DNA of 64,000 bases, taken from the NCBI GenBank assembly GCA_964640665.1, contig CAZXHT010000009.1, positions 1 to 64,000 of the forward strand, written 5' to 3'. A model generated the notes under the pieces. The model was not told the DNA's origin and ran no database searches. It was given only the letters and a program-made list of their open reading frames with translations. The position numbers were made by a program, and so were the translations under genes. Origin of the DNA: DATKYQ01 sp964640665. Lineage in GTDB: Bacteria; Myxococcota; B64-G9. Positions 6,672-16,500 of this stretch are shown here, piece after piece; the stretch's first letter is position 1, and every line of letters starts with the position of its first letter.

Positions 6672-9377
6672 TCAGCGTTGCGAGACCGTCGACCGCAGCC
6701 GATTGACGATCCTGGGAGTGATGAAGATCAACAACTCCGTCCTCTCGTCGTTCTTCTTGGTGTTCCTGAAAAACCACCCCAGAACGGGGATCTGTGAAAG
6801 AACGGGAATTCCGGAGAAGGTGTCGGACGTCTTGCGGGTGTAAATGCCGCCGATGACCGTGGTGTCTCCGTCCCTGACCAGCACCTGGGTTTGGGCCTCT
6901 TTCTTCAAGATGGTGGGATCTCCCCGCGCGCCGGTGCGCGAGAAATCGGGCTCGTTTTTATTGACCTTGATGTCCAAGAGTATGCTGCCCTCCTGGGTGA
7001 TGTGCGGGGAGACCTCGAGTTCCAGCTTGGCCTCTACGAATTGCGTATTGACGCCGGCTGCCGACACGACGCTGATGGGAATGGATACTCCCTGGGCAAT
7101 CTTGGCCTTCTGGTTGTCCAGGGTGGTGATCTTGGGCGCGCTGACGATCTTGACCGCGCCCTGGTTCTCGAGCGCGCTCAACCTCAGGTTGAGGTGGGCG
7201 CTGCCTCCGGCCGAGCCGAACAAGAAGCCCAGGGCGCCGCCCGACCCGGCGCCTACCGCTGCGGGCATGTTGATGGCGAACTTGCCGGGATTGGCCGTGC
7301 CGCTCATGTCGCTCATGGTCTGGGTGTCGTCGGCGCCGCCCTGCATGACGAAGCTCGAGGGGAAAGGCAGCCCGGTGGGATTGCCGGACTGCTCGGAGAA
7401 AGCCAGATCGCCGCCCCATTGGATGCCTACCTCGCGGACGAACTGCGTGTTGGCCTCGACGATGCGCGCCTCGATCAAGACCTGGGGCGTTTCGGTATCC
7501 AGGCTGCGCACCAGGCCCTCGGCCTTGACCAGGTTCTGGAGAATATCCTTGATGATCAGCACGTTCGTACGAACATCGACGTTGACCGTGCCTCTCTCGC
7601 TGAGGATGTCCTTGACCTGCGCCTGGATGTTCCCGGCGACCGCGTAGTTGACCGGGATCAGCCTGACCCGCAGGGGCTCGAGGGTCAGCCTGGCCTGGGC
7701 CGCCTTCTGGGCCAGTTCTTGTTCCTTGGCCAGGTCGGCCATGCTGGCGATGCGAATGATGTTGCCCTGGCGGACCTTGCCGAGCTTCTTGGTCTTGAGG
7801 ATTATTTCCAGCGCCTGGTCCCAGGGAACGTTGCGCATGGTGACGGTTATCTTGCCCTTGACGTCGTCGCCGGTGATGATGTTCAGCTTGGCCACCTCGG
7901 AGATCAGGCGCAGGATGTTGTGGATATCGGCATCCTTGAAATCCAGCGAGATTCTCTTGCCGTGGTATTTCCTGCGTTTCCTGACGCCGCTGCCGGCTCC
8001 GGACGCCAACTCGGGCCTTCTTACGCTGTAGCCGGCCACCTGGCTCGGCTCGTAGGAATAGGCCGCCGCTTCGCCCCGGCCGGCGGAGTCTTGCTTCCCG
8101 CGCGCGGTTTTCTTCTTGCCGGCTGTACCCGCTGCGAACACCCAGTTCAGCTTTCCGTTGCGCCTCTCTATACGGTTGGCCACCCGGCCGCCGGTCACGG
8201 CCACCAGCTTGACCTTTTTCTCGCCGCGAATCATGTAGGCGCTCAACGACTTCACCGAGCCGCCGAATTCGGAGGTGTCCAGCGTGCGCTCCAAAAGCAA
8301 GGGCATCTTGCAGTTGTCGATCTGCAGCACGGCCGAGCGCGCGTCGCTGTGCGTGATCCGCGGTTCGGCGTCACCCTGCAAGTCGATCACCACCCGGGCC
8401 TCGTTCTCGTCCTGCCTGAAGTCGACATCCTTCACTTCGGCGACCTTGCGTGGAGGTGCGGGAAGGATGGGCTTGACCGCGATCTTCGGCTTGACCGCGA
8501 TTTTCTCCTTGGCTGCCGTCTTTAGCGGCTTGTCTTGAAAGCTCAGGCGAATGCCCCGTTTGAGCCTCTCTATCCGGTAGGGGCGTCGCTTTCCCTCGAC
8601 GCAATCGACAACCACGCGAACCTTGCCGGCATGGCACGCTGCCCTGAGCTTGCTTATATACTTCGAAGACAGCTTGCGCTCCAGCTTCTTTTCGGGCATC
8701 GAGGCGCCGAAGACATCGAGAACTATCCTGAATGGCGAGAAGACCTCGATTACTTCGTAGTTTTCGATCGGTCTGTCGGCCAGGATGGTGATCTGCTTGC
8801 CATGCCCGGAATCGATGCTGCGGATCGCAACCTTGCCGGCCTTGTCGGGCTTGCCCCGGCTCTGGACCACTCGGAAATCTTTGTCGGCTTTTTTCGCCGT
8901 CACGATGCGCGGAGCGGGCGCTTGCGCCCGTGCCGGGACGGCCGGGCGCGCGCGGGCGCTTGCGCCCGTGCCCGAGATGGTGACCACCAGCGTGGATCCC
9001 TCCGCGCGGGCCCCGAAGCGCACCCCGGGCTTCATGCCTATAATGAAGCGGCTGACCACGCTGCCCGCCTGCCGGAACTGGGTGCTGGCTATCCTGGATA
9101 TATGCGCGTCCTCGATCCCAACCGGGACCTCAACCTTCAGATCCGCGTGGATCAGGTCGACCACCAGGCGATCGGGGTTCTTCAGCTTGAAGACGGTAAA
9201 GGTAGGCGTCTTCTCGCCACTGAAAACAATCCTGGTGGCCTGGAGCCCGGACGTGACCTCCACCTTCGTGATGACGTTGTTCGCCCCCTGGCTTGCCGCC
9301 GGTTGGGCCAAGGCCACTCCCGCGAGCAGCACTGCAGGCAGTGTCAACAGGCTTACCAGAACTTTGCGAGATCCCAT
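6672..9377 (-). CDS. pilQ: Type IV pilus secretin PilQ
   Basis: A 901-residue outer-membrane secretin through which the pilus fibre exits. It has a Sec signal peptide (cleavage near ALA-Q at residue 24). Three AMIN-type peptidoglycan-binding domains follow at about 35-135, 182-280 and 313-415. An STN/N0 domain is at about 476-530 (ISLDFKDADIHNILRLISEV), a NolW/N1 domain at 570-625, and the secretin channel at about 630-893 (VEAKLELEVSPHITQEGSIL and GIPVLSQIPVLGWFF). Three AMIN domains match the long PilQ of myxobacteria. AAGGAG is 8 bp before the ATG. It is downstream of pilP, with the alignment-complex genes in standard order. Confidence 0.97.
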   Translation of the reverse strand: MGSRKVLVSLLTLPAVLLAGVALAQPAASQGANNVITKVEVTSGLQATRIVFSGEKTPTFTVFKLKNPDRLVVDLIHADLKVEVPVGIEDAHISRIASTQFRQAGSVVSRFIIGMKPGVRFGARAEGSTLVVTISGTGASARARPAVPARAQAPAPRIVTAKKADKDFRVVQSRGKPDKAGKVAIRSIDSGHGKQITILADRPIENYEVIEVFSPFRIVLDVFGASMPEKKLERKLSSKYISKLRAACHAGKVRVVVDCVEGKRRPYRIERLKRGIRLSFQDKPLKTAAKEKIAVKPKIAVKPILPAPPRKVAEVKDVDFRQDENEARVVIDLQGDAEPRITHSDARSAVLQIDNCKMPLLLERTLDTSEFGGSVKSLSAYMIRGEKKVKLVAVTGGRVANRIERRNGKLNWVFAAGTAGKKKTARGKQDSAGRGEAAAYSYEPSQVAGYSVRRPELASGAGSGVRKRRKYHGKRISLDFKDADIHNILRLISEVAKLNIITGDDVKGKITVTMRNVPWDQALEIILKTKKLGKVRQGNIIRIASMADLAKEQELAQKAAQARLTLEPLRVRLIPVNYAVAGNIQAQVKDILSERGTVNVDVRTNVLIIKDILQNLVKAEGLVRSLDTETPQVLIEARIVEANTQFVREVGIQWGGDLAFSEQSGNPTGLPFPSSFVMQGGADDTQTMSDMSGTANPGKFAINMPAAVGAGSGGALGFLFGSAGGSAHLNLRLSALENQGAVKIVSAPKITTLDNQKAKIAQGVSIPISVVSAAGVNTQFVEAKLELEVSPHITQEGSILLDIKVNKNEPDFSRTGARGDPTILKKEAQTQVLVRDGDTTVIGGIYTRKTSDTFSGIPVLSQIPVLGWFFRNTKKNDERTELLIFITPRIVNRLRSTVSQR
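8914..8972. repeat. 21-bp direct repeat in the pilQ linker
   Basis: Two identical 21-bp copies (8914-8934 and 8952-8972) separated by 17 bp. Each contains the palindromic core GGGCGC-TT-GCGCCC. They encode the Ala/Arg/Pro linker between the first and second AMIN domains of PilQ (ARAQAPAP and its degenerate partner). Confidence 0.8.
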
Positions 9378-9451
9378 GGATCTTCTCCTTCACCAAGTAT
9401 GGGCAAGTCGGCCCTGATATCGATTATGTCTCTCTCCTGCCGGTTGCTTGA

Positions 9452-10012
9452 TCAATATATTTTTTCCTTGATGATCTTCATGTGAATGTAGTTGGTCACC
9501 TTGCGCCCGCTCCAGTCGCGGTAATCCTCGGCAACGACCACCTCGTCGTTCTTGATGCGCACGACTCTCCCGAAGTTCTTGCCGATCCGCGTGCCGACCT
9601 TGATGACTATCCCTTTGCCGTCAGGAAGCTCAACCTGGGCCCGCGGCCGGCTGATGCCGGAGATGATCGCGGTCAACTTGAGCTGATCGATTTCGTACTT
9701 CGTCAAAATGGTACCGGGGCCGCGCTTCTCCGGCCCGCGGATCACCTTGTAGAACGACTTGAACGGATCCCGCTTGCCGACCGGTGAATAAACATAGGGC
9801 ATCTCGGTAGCGGCCTCGGCTTTCAGCGCTTCGACAACCGGCGCGGCCGCCTTGGGCTGCGCCGCTGTAACCGGCGCGGGCGGCCTCTTCTTCTCGCTGC
9901 CGCAGGCACCCGACGAAAGAACGACAGCGAGACTCAGCAGAACCAGGCCGGGCAAACCACCGTCCCGGTGCGGAGTGAGGATCCTGACTTTTTTCGTGCG
10001 TTGCGTGTTCAC
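9452..10012 (-). CDS. pilP: Pilus assembly lipoprotein PilP
   Basis: A periplasmic lipoprotein that couples the PilN/PilO inner-membrane dimer to the secretin. From the GTG at 10012 it is 186 residues. That start has AGGAAGG 7 bp upstream and puts the lipobox (SSGAC) in a normal signal position; an ATG at 10051 would give an over-long leader. An Ala/Pro-rich linker follows the cysteine. The conserved PilP beta-domain then begins near YVYSPVGKRDPFKSF, the PilQ-contact region, and ends VTNYIHMKIIKEKIY. It lies between pilO and pilQ, the usual operon order. Confidence 0.93.
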   Translation of the reverse strand: MNTQRTKKVRILTPHRDGGLPGLVLLSLAVVLSSGACGSEKKRPPAPVTAAQPKAAAPVVEALKAEAATEMPYVYSPVGKRDPFKSFYKVIRGPEKRGPGTILTKYEIDQLKLTAIISGISRPRAQVELPDGKGIVIKVGTRIGKNFGRVVRIKNDEVVVAEDYRDWSGRKVTNYIHMKIIKEKIY

Positions 10013-10057
10013 AACCGGCCCTTCCTCTTCAAAGGACGTGGATTCGAGCATTCTGGA

Positions 10058-10672
10058 TCACTTTGTCCCACTTTTCTTCTTTTTCCCGCTTTGGCCGGCT
10101 TTCTGCGGCGGCAACGAGCGAAACGTCTTTGCCATGCAGGAAGCCTCGAGCATCACCTTGCCGCTTGCAATCCTGGGCGATTTCATGACTATGCTCGAGA
10201 CGTTGATGATGCGATCTTCCTTGGCTATCTTGTCGAAGAAAGTCAAGATCTCGTGGTAGTTGCCCTCGATGTTCATGGACACGGGAATCTCGGCGTAAAA
10301 ATTGCGCATCACCTCGGTGTGTGGAACGAATTTGATAATTCGAATGTCCGATTTTTCGGACAGCTCGTTCAGTGTTTTCAAGAGTTGATCCATGTTGGAG
10401 TCGTCCGGGAGGTTCTTCTTCTTCTCCTCGAGCTTCTGTCGCAGGTACTCCACCATCTTTTTGAACTTCGAGAGATTTCCGGCGATTTCCTGCTTTTCCT
10501 GCAGCTCTTCGTCCAGCACCGCGAGCTTCTTGCCCAGCCGGCCGAGTTGTTGCTGCTGATCGAGGAAGATCAAGTAATAGTGCCCGCCTACCATCAGCCC
10601 CATGACGATCAATACGATGGCGGCCTTGGTGGCCATCGGAATCTTTTGGAACTGGGAGTAAAACTTTTCCAT
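10058..10672 (-). CDS. pilO: Type IV pilus inner-membrane protein PilO
   Basis: A 204-residue bitopic protein of the alignment complex, which pairs with PilN. It has a short cytoplasmic N-terminus (MEKFYSQFQKIPMATK), one membrane helix at about 17-36 and a coiled coil at about 40-85 (LGRLGKKLAVLDEELQEKQE). A ferredoxin-like PilO domain follows to about residue 185, then a lysine-rich tail. AGAGGACGAC precedes the ATG. pilN ends 33 bp upstream and pilP starts 45 bp downstream. Confidence 0.95.
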   Translation of the reverse strand: MEKFYSQFQKIPMATKAAIVLIVMGLMVGGHYYLIFLDQQQQLGRLGKKLAVLDEELQEKQEIAGNLSKFKKMVEYLRQKLEEKKKNLPDDSNMDQLLKTLNELSEKSDIRIIKFVPHTEVMRNFYAEIPVSMNIEGNYHEILTFFDKIAKEDRIINVSSIVMKSPRIASGKVMLEASCMAKTFRSLPPQKAGQSGKKKKSGTK

Positions 10673-10705
10673 GTCGTCCTCTTGGTCGCGCTAACCGAAC
10701 CGCCG

Positions 10706-11320
10706 TCAGATGGCGTAGTTCACCTTCAACGTTATCTTGAAAGAGACATATGACAGCTTGTACTTCTTGTCCTCGTCGGACTTTGTTTCTACCAGGCGAA
10801 TGCCGGAGAAAAAGCTCTTCCGAACAGCGGGCTTCTTTGCCCCGGCCGGCGCGGGTTGGCCGTCGATCTCCGCTTCCGACACGGTACCCAGCAGAGTCAT
10901 GAAGTTACCCACGTGTTTGTTGCTCAACGCCTCGCCCTCTATCGTGACCGTGCCGCTTTTCTCCTCCCACTTGGTGAGCCAGACTTGCTTGGGAATGACC
11001 CGGCTGAGGCGATCGAGCACCCGCACGGGACCAGTCTTGCCTTTAATCAGGTTCTCGATTATCTTGAGCGTGCGCTTGAGGGACGCTTCCATGCCCTTGT
11101 ATTTCTCCACCTCGCCGATGGCCTTGTTATACTGCTGGATCTGCTGTTGGGCCTGCTGGATCTCCTTTTTTTTACTTGCGATATCGGAGTCCACCGAGTT
11201 CCACCACAGGTAAAGCCCGACAAGCGTGCCGGCAATCAGCAGCACGGCCAGGACGAGTTGCTGCTTGACATACTCTCGCTTCCGCGCGGCCTTTATTGGA
11301 AGCAGGTTGATTTTTATCAT
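10706..11320 (-). CDS. pilN: Type IV pilus inner-membrane protein PilN
   Basis: A 204-residue bitopic protein starting MIKINLLPIKAARKRE, which carries the conserved IKINLLP motif that binds the groove of PilM. GAGGAAG lies 6 bp before this ATG. The open frame continues further upstream into pilM, but that extension would bury the motif. One membrane helix sits at about 25-43. A coiled coil (SKKKEIQQAQQQIQQYNKAI) and the PilN fold follow. It starts 10 bp after the pilM stop. Confidence 0.95.
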   Translation of the reverse strand: MIKINLLPIKAARKREYVKQQLVLAVLLIAGTLVGLYLWWNSVDSDIASKKKEIQQAQQQIQQYNKAIGEVEKYKGMEASLKRTLKIIENLIKGKTGPVRVLDRLSRVIPKQVWLTKWEEKSGTVTIEGEALSNKHVGNFMTLLGTVSEAEIDGQPAPAGAKKPAVRKSFFSGIRLVETKSDEDKKYKLSYVSFKITLKVNYAI

Positions 11321-11330
11321 GGCTGCTTCC

Positions 11331-12395
11331 TCACTTATCGTCGGGTGAGCGGATGGCCAACCCCACCGCCACGGCGGCCGCCGGACCCACTTCACGGATG
11401 TACTCGGGGTCGAAGCGCTTGGGATCGAACTCGATGTTGCGGAAGGGGTTCATGATTTCCACCGGGACACCCACCTTGTTCTCGACAACCTTGTAAAGCG
11501 AAGGCAGCTTGCAGGTTCCTCCGCTGAGATAGATGCGGCTGATCTGGCTGTCCGCCGCCGTGGCGGCATAGAAATCGAGCGAGCGCTGGATCTCCCCCGC
11601 CAGGTTTTCAGAGACCGCGGCAATCACCCGCTCGACCTCCTGGGGCACGACCGAGTCGGCGTCGGACGAGGACCCGCCGCCGAGCTTTAAAGCTTCTGCC
11701 TCGTCGTGGCTGACGTTGAGCTGCTTCTGGATCTCCTCGGTGAACTGGTTGCCGCCCATCGAGATGTCCCGGGTGAAGGCCGTTACACCCTCGGCCAGGA
11801 CGTTGATGTTGATGACGCTGGCGCCGATATTCACCAGCACGATGGTGTCGCCGGCCGGCAGGTCGTAGTTCACCTCGAAGGCGTTCTCGGCGCAGAAGGC
11901 CGCCACGTCGACCACCATGGGCACCAGCCCCGCCTCCTGCACAACCGCCAGGTAGTCGTTGATCATGTCCTTCTTGGCCGCCACCAGCAAGACGTCCATC
12001 TGGCCCTGCTCCGTCGGCTCGGGGGTCAGCACCTGCACGTCGATATTGACGTCGTTGATGTCGAAGGGAATGTACTGCTCGGCCTCCCACTGGATGGATT
12101 CCTCGAGCTCTTCCTCGGTCATGGCCGGCAGGGTGATCTTCTTGATAATCACCGAGTGGCCGCTGATGGCGATGGCCACTTCCTTGCTGCGGATGCGCTG
12201 GGTCTGGATCAAGTCGCGGATGGTCGAGACGATGACCGTCGAGTTCATCAGCGCCCCGTCGATGATGGCCTCCGGCGGAAGCTGGGTGGTGCCGAAGTTG
12301 AGAAGCTGGTATCCGTTCTTGCTCTCCTTGAGCTGGACGAGCTTTATCGAACTCGATCCGATGTCCAACCCGACTACGTTTTTTGCCTTGGCCAT
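11331..12395 (-). CDS. pilM: Type IV pilus actin-like ATPase PilM
   Basis: A 354-residue cytoplasmic actin-fold protein that binds the PilN N-terminus. The phosphate-1 loop VGLDIGSSSIKLVQL is at the N-terminus, the phosphate-2 motif VNIGASVININV at about 190-200 and the adenosine motif IYLSGGTCKLPSL at about 290. The central EEELEESIQWEAEQYIPFD segment is typical of PilM. It is the first structural gene after the HTH regulator and is followed by pilN-O-P-Q. Confidence 0.97.
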   Translation of the reverse strand: MAKAKNVVGLDIGSSSIKLVQLKESKNGYQLLNFGTTQLPPEAIIDGALMNSTVIVSTIRDLIQTQRIRSKEVAIAISGHSVIIKKITLPAMTEEELEESIQWEAEQYIPFDINDVNIDVQVLTPEPTEQGQMDVLLVAAKKDMINDYLAVVQEAGLVPMVVDVAAFCAENAFEVNYDLPAGDTIVLVNIGASVININVLAEGVTAFTRDISMGGNQFTEEIQKQLNVSHDEAEALKLGGGSSSDADSVVPQEVERVIAAVSENLAGEIQRSLDFYAATAADSQISRIYLSGGTCKLPSLYKVVENKVGVPVEIMNPFRNIEFDPKRFDPEYIREVGPAAAVAVGLAIRSPDDK

Positions 12396-12410
12396 GGACT
12401 TGTCACCTCG

Positions 12411-12722
12411 TCAGCCTGAATCGTCTTCTGCACTGTAAGCGGGGACGAAGACCTCGTCCTTGTCCGAAAGACGCATGCCGAGCGCCAGGATGATCTTGCG
12501 CTTGGTGTCCATGCGGCAGCTATAGCCCGACTCGACGCGATCGATAGTCAGCGCCGAAAGCCCCGCCTTGCGCGCCAGTTCGGCCTTGCTCAGAAGCAGC
12601 GACTCGCGGATCTTGCGCACGTTGTTTTTCTTCGCGACAGCAGTCTCCGTGCTTTTCACCGCCGTGTCTTCAGAGTCGCGCTCCCAAACACCCACTGCCG
12701 ACTGATTGCGATTTCTCTTCAT
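12411..12722 (-). CDS. XRE-family HTH regulator upstream of pilM
   Basis: A 103-residue DNA-binding protein from the ATG at 12722 (MKRNRNQSAVGVWERD), which has AGGAG at good spacing. An earlier in-frame ATG at 12803 overlaps the promoter and is rejected. The HTH_3/XRE fold spans roughly residues 35-90: RKIRESLLLSKAELARKAGL, then SALTIDRVESGYSCRMDTKRKIILALG. It is the first gene of the pilMNOPQ unit, with 15 bp to pilM, so it may autoregulate this operon. Short XRE proteins ahead of pilM recur in deltaproteobacterial genomes, as far as I recall. Its target sites are unknown. Confidence 0.85.
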   Translation of the reverse strand: MKRNRNQSAVGVWERDSEDTAVKSTETAVAKKNNVRKIRESLLLSKAELARKAGLSALTIDRVESGYSCRMDTKRKIILALGMRLSDKDEVFVPAYSAEDDSG

Positions 12723-12794
12723 TTTAACTCGTCTCCTGCCCGTGGGATCCCAGCACCGTAGAAATTGTAGTTCGCGGGGATCGTAGGCTGCATC

Positions 12795-12823
12795 AGTATC
12801 CACCAGAAGTTAATCATTGTCAA
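12795..12823 (-). promoter_or_regulatory. Sigma-70 promoter of the HTH-pilMNOPQ unit
   Basis: A -35 TTGACA (12818-12823, minus strand) and a -10 GATACT (12795-12800) are separated by 17 bp. The upstream flank is AT-rich (an UP-element-like tract at 12824-12850) in otherwise GC-rich DNA. Transcription would begin about 65 bp before the HTH gene. Confidence 0.75.
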
Positions 12824-12870
12824 GAAAATTTAGCTTAATTAGATATAATTATGCCTAACTGAGCGTAAAT

Positions 12871-13365
12871 TTACTTCCCCGGGGGGGCTCCAGGTACCTT
12901 TTTGAGCCCCTTGGTAGAGCGCTCTTTGTCTACCTCTGAATGCGGGGGGCGCGGCCCGGCGTTTTCGCGCTTTTTCACCACCATCTTTGGGTGGGCTCGT
13001 TGAAAGTCATTCAGCGCGCTTATCGCCTTGACGGTTGCCGGGGGCACATTGGGGTTGGTCGCGGTCGGGGCTTCCCCTTCGCCGGTCGACCCGCGTCCCG
13101 AGGTGCTCAGCACGACGCCCGGCTTCATCTCGACGATCCCCTCGCGGCCGGGCTTTTTTGCCGCTGCTCTCTCGCTACGGGCCGGTTCGCGGCTCGCCCC
13201 CGCCTCGTCTTTCGAGGGTTGCGCGCGTTGCACGGGCTTCGTGTTTGGGCCCGCGTCAACACCGGCTTCCCGCTCCTCGGGTGAGCAACCGCAGCCGCGG
13301 CATCCCGTAAAAATCAACACACAGCCGGCAAAGAGTACGGCCGCTAAAATCGACAATCCTCGCAT
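12871..13365 (-). CDS. Small lipoprotein, low complexity
   Basis: A 164-residue protein with a lipoprotein signal (MRGLSILAAVLFAGCVLIFTGC). The lipobox FTGC puts the modified cysteine at residue 22. The mature N-terminus contains further cysteines (RGCGC), then a charged Ala/Glu/Pro-rich disordered stretch. A short conserved-looking block (AISALNDFQRAHPKMVVKKRE) precedes the tail. GGAGG precedes the ATG. Function is unknown. It is separated from pilY1 by a strong terminator and from the HTH gene by a promoter, so it is probably its own transcription unit. Confidence 0.7.
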   Translation of the reverse strand: MRGLSILAAVLFAGCVLIFTGCRGCGCSPEEREAGVDAGPNTKPVQRAQPSKDEAGASREPARSERAAAKKPGREGIVEMKPGVVLSTSGRGSTGEGEAPTATNPNVPPATVKAISALNDFQRAHPKMVVKKRENAGPRPPHSEVDKERSTKGLKKVPGAPPGK

Positions 13366-13440
13366 TTATCTTCCTCCAGCAATATGTCTTCTCTGTTTAC
13401 CCCAGGCGAACTCCGCATGCAACACATGACACCAGAAAGA

Positions 13441-13474
13441 TACCGGGGGCGGGGCCATGGCCCCGCCCCCGGTA
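13441..13474 (-). terminator. Perfect 34-bp palindrome after pilY1
   Basis: A perfect 34-bp GC-rich palindrome centred on CCATGG (13455-13460) and beginning TACCGGGGGCGGGG. It lies 27 bp past the pilY1 stop and, on the minus strand, is followed by TATCTTTC. It should fold into a very stable hairpin that ends the fimT-pilY1 transcript. A short T-rich tail makes intrinsic termination plausible. Confidence 0.8.
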
Positions 13475-13500
13475 AGATGCTCGCTTGGCGATCTTTTGAC

Positions 13501-16500
13501 TCAGAGCACCTTGCCCCAGTGCATGACCTGGGCGCCCACCACGATGTTGAAATCCACTGTACGTCTTTTATCTGGTTCACCCGTGACTGCCTTGGCGCCC
13601 GCCGCCGTCCAGACAACTTCAACCGGAGGGGGCGGGCCTATGGTAGGTGGATCGGATAAAAAATCGCCATCATGGAAATTGTCGAAGCTATAGCCATAAG
13701 TGGCGCCGACGCCGGGCTCGCACAGATCCGAGTCTGGGGTGTAGGTGGAAAATAGCACCTTGCCACCCACGACCAGCGGTTTTCCGAAGAGCCTCTCGGC
13801 GGTTGCCAGATCCAGAGGATTGCCCGAGCCGACGCAATCTGCGCCGTACAGTTCCTCGTTGCAGAAAAGCTTGCCCACCGGATCGGGATCGTAGAAGCCG
13901 TCCGCGGTCAGCGTGCGGGTCTCCTCGGTGGCGTAAAACCTGTCTTGCGTTGCATGATAGGTGAGATCGTCCATCACGCCCGTACCGAAGAACAGCACCA
14001 GGTTGCGCTTGTAGTTCATGGCCAGGGAAGGCTGCACCATGATCGGCCGGTTGACGCCGGTGTCATACCAGGGAAGCGGATCGCCCCCGGCGTCGCGGCC
14101 GACGTCCCAGTCGTGGTCTTCCCCCGTATCGGGGTCGCTGAAGAGGTAGACCATCTCGCCCTCGGGCCTGTCCCGGTCGTACTCGGCCGAGCGCATGTCG
14201 ACGCGCCAGATCTTTCCCACCGTGGTCGGCGCGAAGATCCTGGTGATGTACTCGCCCAGGGCCTGGTTGTAGGCCACCGGGGAGGCCGCGGACGTCTCGA
14301 GGGCGAAGTCCTTGCCCACCGCGAGGCGGAACTTGCCGTTCGCCGCCACCGGGCAGTTGACGCCCTTGAGCTTGACCTGGACGGCGCCCGTGTCGCCCTT
14401 CCACTTGGTATAGGAGTAGAAGCAGCCCGTCACGGCGTTGGTGGGGTTGCAGCCGGCGGGATCGACCGGGCTGCCGCCGTTCCAGCAGCAGCGTATCTCG
14501 TACTTCTCGTCGTTGTCGGTGACGGCGCAGTTGGAAAGCAGTTCCTGCGACAACTGCACCTCGTTCAGGATGTGGTCGCGTTCCTCCCTGCAGAACCAGC
14601 CCGTGCCGCTGGGCTCGTTTTCGTTGCCCCATGCCCAGCCCCCGCCGCCGGTGCCGGTATCGGTGAAGGTTTCGGGCCCCCAGCTACCGTTGGTGCCGGC
14701 GGCGATCGCCGCATCACGCTCGGTGTTGAAAGCCTCGAGCGCGTCCAGGGCCGCCTGGCTAACGCCGTTCGAGAAGACGAACTTGCGAAGCAGCTTGCCG
14801 GTCTCGATGTCCACCACGTGAATCGAGGCGCTCGAGGCCAGCAGCTTGATGAAGTCGATGCAGCTCGAGACGTTGGTCAGGCTCTGGGGCGGCAGGTAGC
14901 CGCCGGGGAAGACGGCCACAGAGCGTGAGACGAAGAGCGGCTCGGGCGGGTCGCCCTCTCCGGCGTGCTTGTTCTTCAGCCACACCCGGCCCACGATGGG
15001 CTTGGCCCATGTCTGCAGGCGGGAGGACTTGCACTGCACCTCGGGATCCTCGTAGTCGTTATGGACATCGACGTCGGTGCGGTACTCCCAGAGGTATTGC
15101 GGGTTATCCGGATCGGTGACGTCCAGGGCGAAGTAGGCCGAGCCGCCGCCCCGCTCGCCCGAGATGAGCACGGTGCGGTATGCGCCCAAAATAGGATGGT
15201 TGCTGCCGTCCAGGACGGGCGCGCCCGTCGTGTCGGTCATCGGTAAATCGTCGAAGAAGACGTCCCGGATGATCGGAGAACTGTCGACGAAGAAATTGTG
15301 ACCCCAGCGGATCTTCTGTATTTTGGCCAGCAGGTTGTTGGGGATGAAGGCCCAGGCCTCCTGTCCGTCCCGTCCTCCGCCGTGGCTGTCCTCGCCCACG
15401 AAGGCGTGCAGCATGCCGTCGTTGGCGCCGACGAAGAGCATGGTGTTCCGGTCGCGATTGTTCAAGAAGTACTGCTCGTACCTGTAATCGGGCACCATCA
15501 CCGTCGGCGGTGATACCGCCACCGGGTTCGAGTGGAAGACGTCTCCCAGGATGGGGTGGCCGTCGAGCATCGGATTTCCGCCCACCGGGTAGGCGCCGTT
15601 TACTCCGCGCGTGTAGTTCTTGATCATGTCCGACAAGGCGTCGTTGCCCAACCCCTCGGTGTCGTTCAGGCACATGGCCGGGTCGCTGGCGTGCTTGCCG
15701 GCCTCGAAGGGATAGAGCCCGACGTCCGGATCGCTCTCGTCCACCGGGCGGGGCATGTTATTCGGGTAGTCGAAGGCCGGGTCCTGGCTGCGCGGATCGT
15801 TGACCACGGTGTAGATGTCGCGATTGGCGGGACTCTGGTTGTAGAGCACATCGGCGAAGTCGATCTGGGTACCGTAGTGCCATTCCGGGATACCGTCATG
15901 GTCGCTATCGGTCACCCTTGTCCGTACTACGTGACCCCGCCAGCCCAGGGCGGTGATGCCGGCCTCGAAGTGCGACGAGTAGACATAGGCATCCTCCTGG
16001 GAAAGCTGCGAGGGCGACGATGACACCACTGTGCGGCTGGCCGAACCGGACAGGATGGCGTTCATGATGGCCTGGAAGGCGACGTAGAGATCGGCGGGGT
16101 TGTCGGCCAGGAAGGCGTCGAGCGGCGCCCGCCCCCCTCCGCAGGCCGGCCCGGAGCCGGCGTGGGCGATGGCGTTCAGGTTGGCGGCCAGGCCCTGATC
16201 GCCGTAGCCGACCACGAAGACGGGAATGCCGGCGGCACACAGGTTCGCGGCCTGGTCGTGGCCCCAGTGGTAGGTGGGCCACCCGGAGCCCGTGTTCTCC
16301 TCGCCGTCCGACATCAGCAGCACGAAGCGCGGGCGGCAGGCGTTGAGCGGGTCGTCGTAGTCGATCTCTGTCTGCCAGTTGTCGAAGTATTGCTTGGCGT
16401 CGTAGAGCGCCGGGGCCAACGGGGTGCCGCCGCTGGCGGTCATCTGGCAAACCTCGTTCTGCGCCCGGGCGTTGTTGGCTATGATGTTTTCCGGTTCGGC

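Noticed and set aside
6891..8525. Long plus-strand open frame opposite pilQ
   Set aside because: It is the antisense of a certain secretin gene. The His/Gly/Asp-rich composition is the usual high-GC shadow and it has no ribosome binding site.
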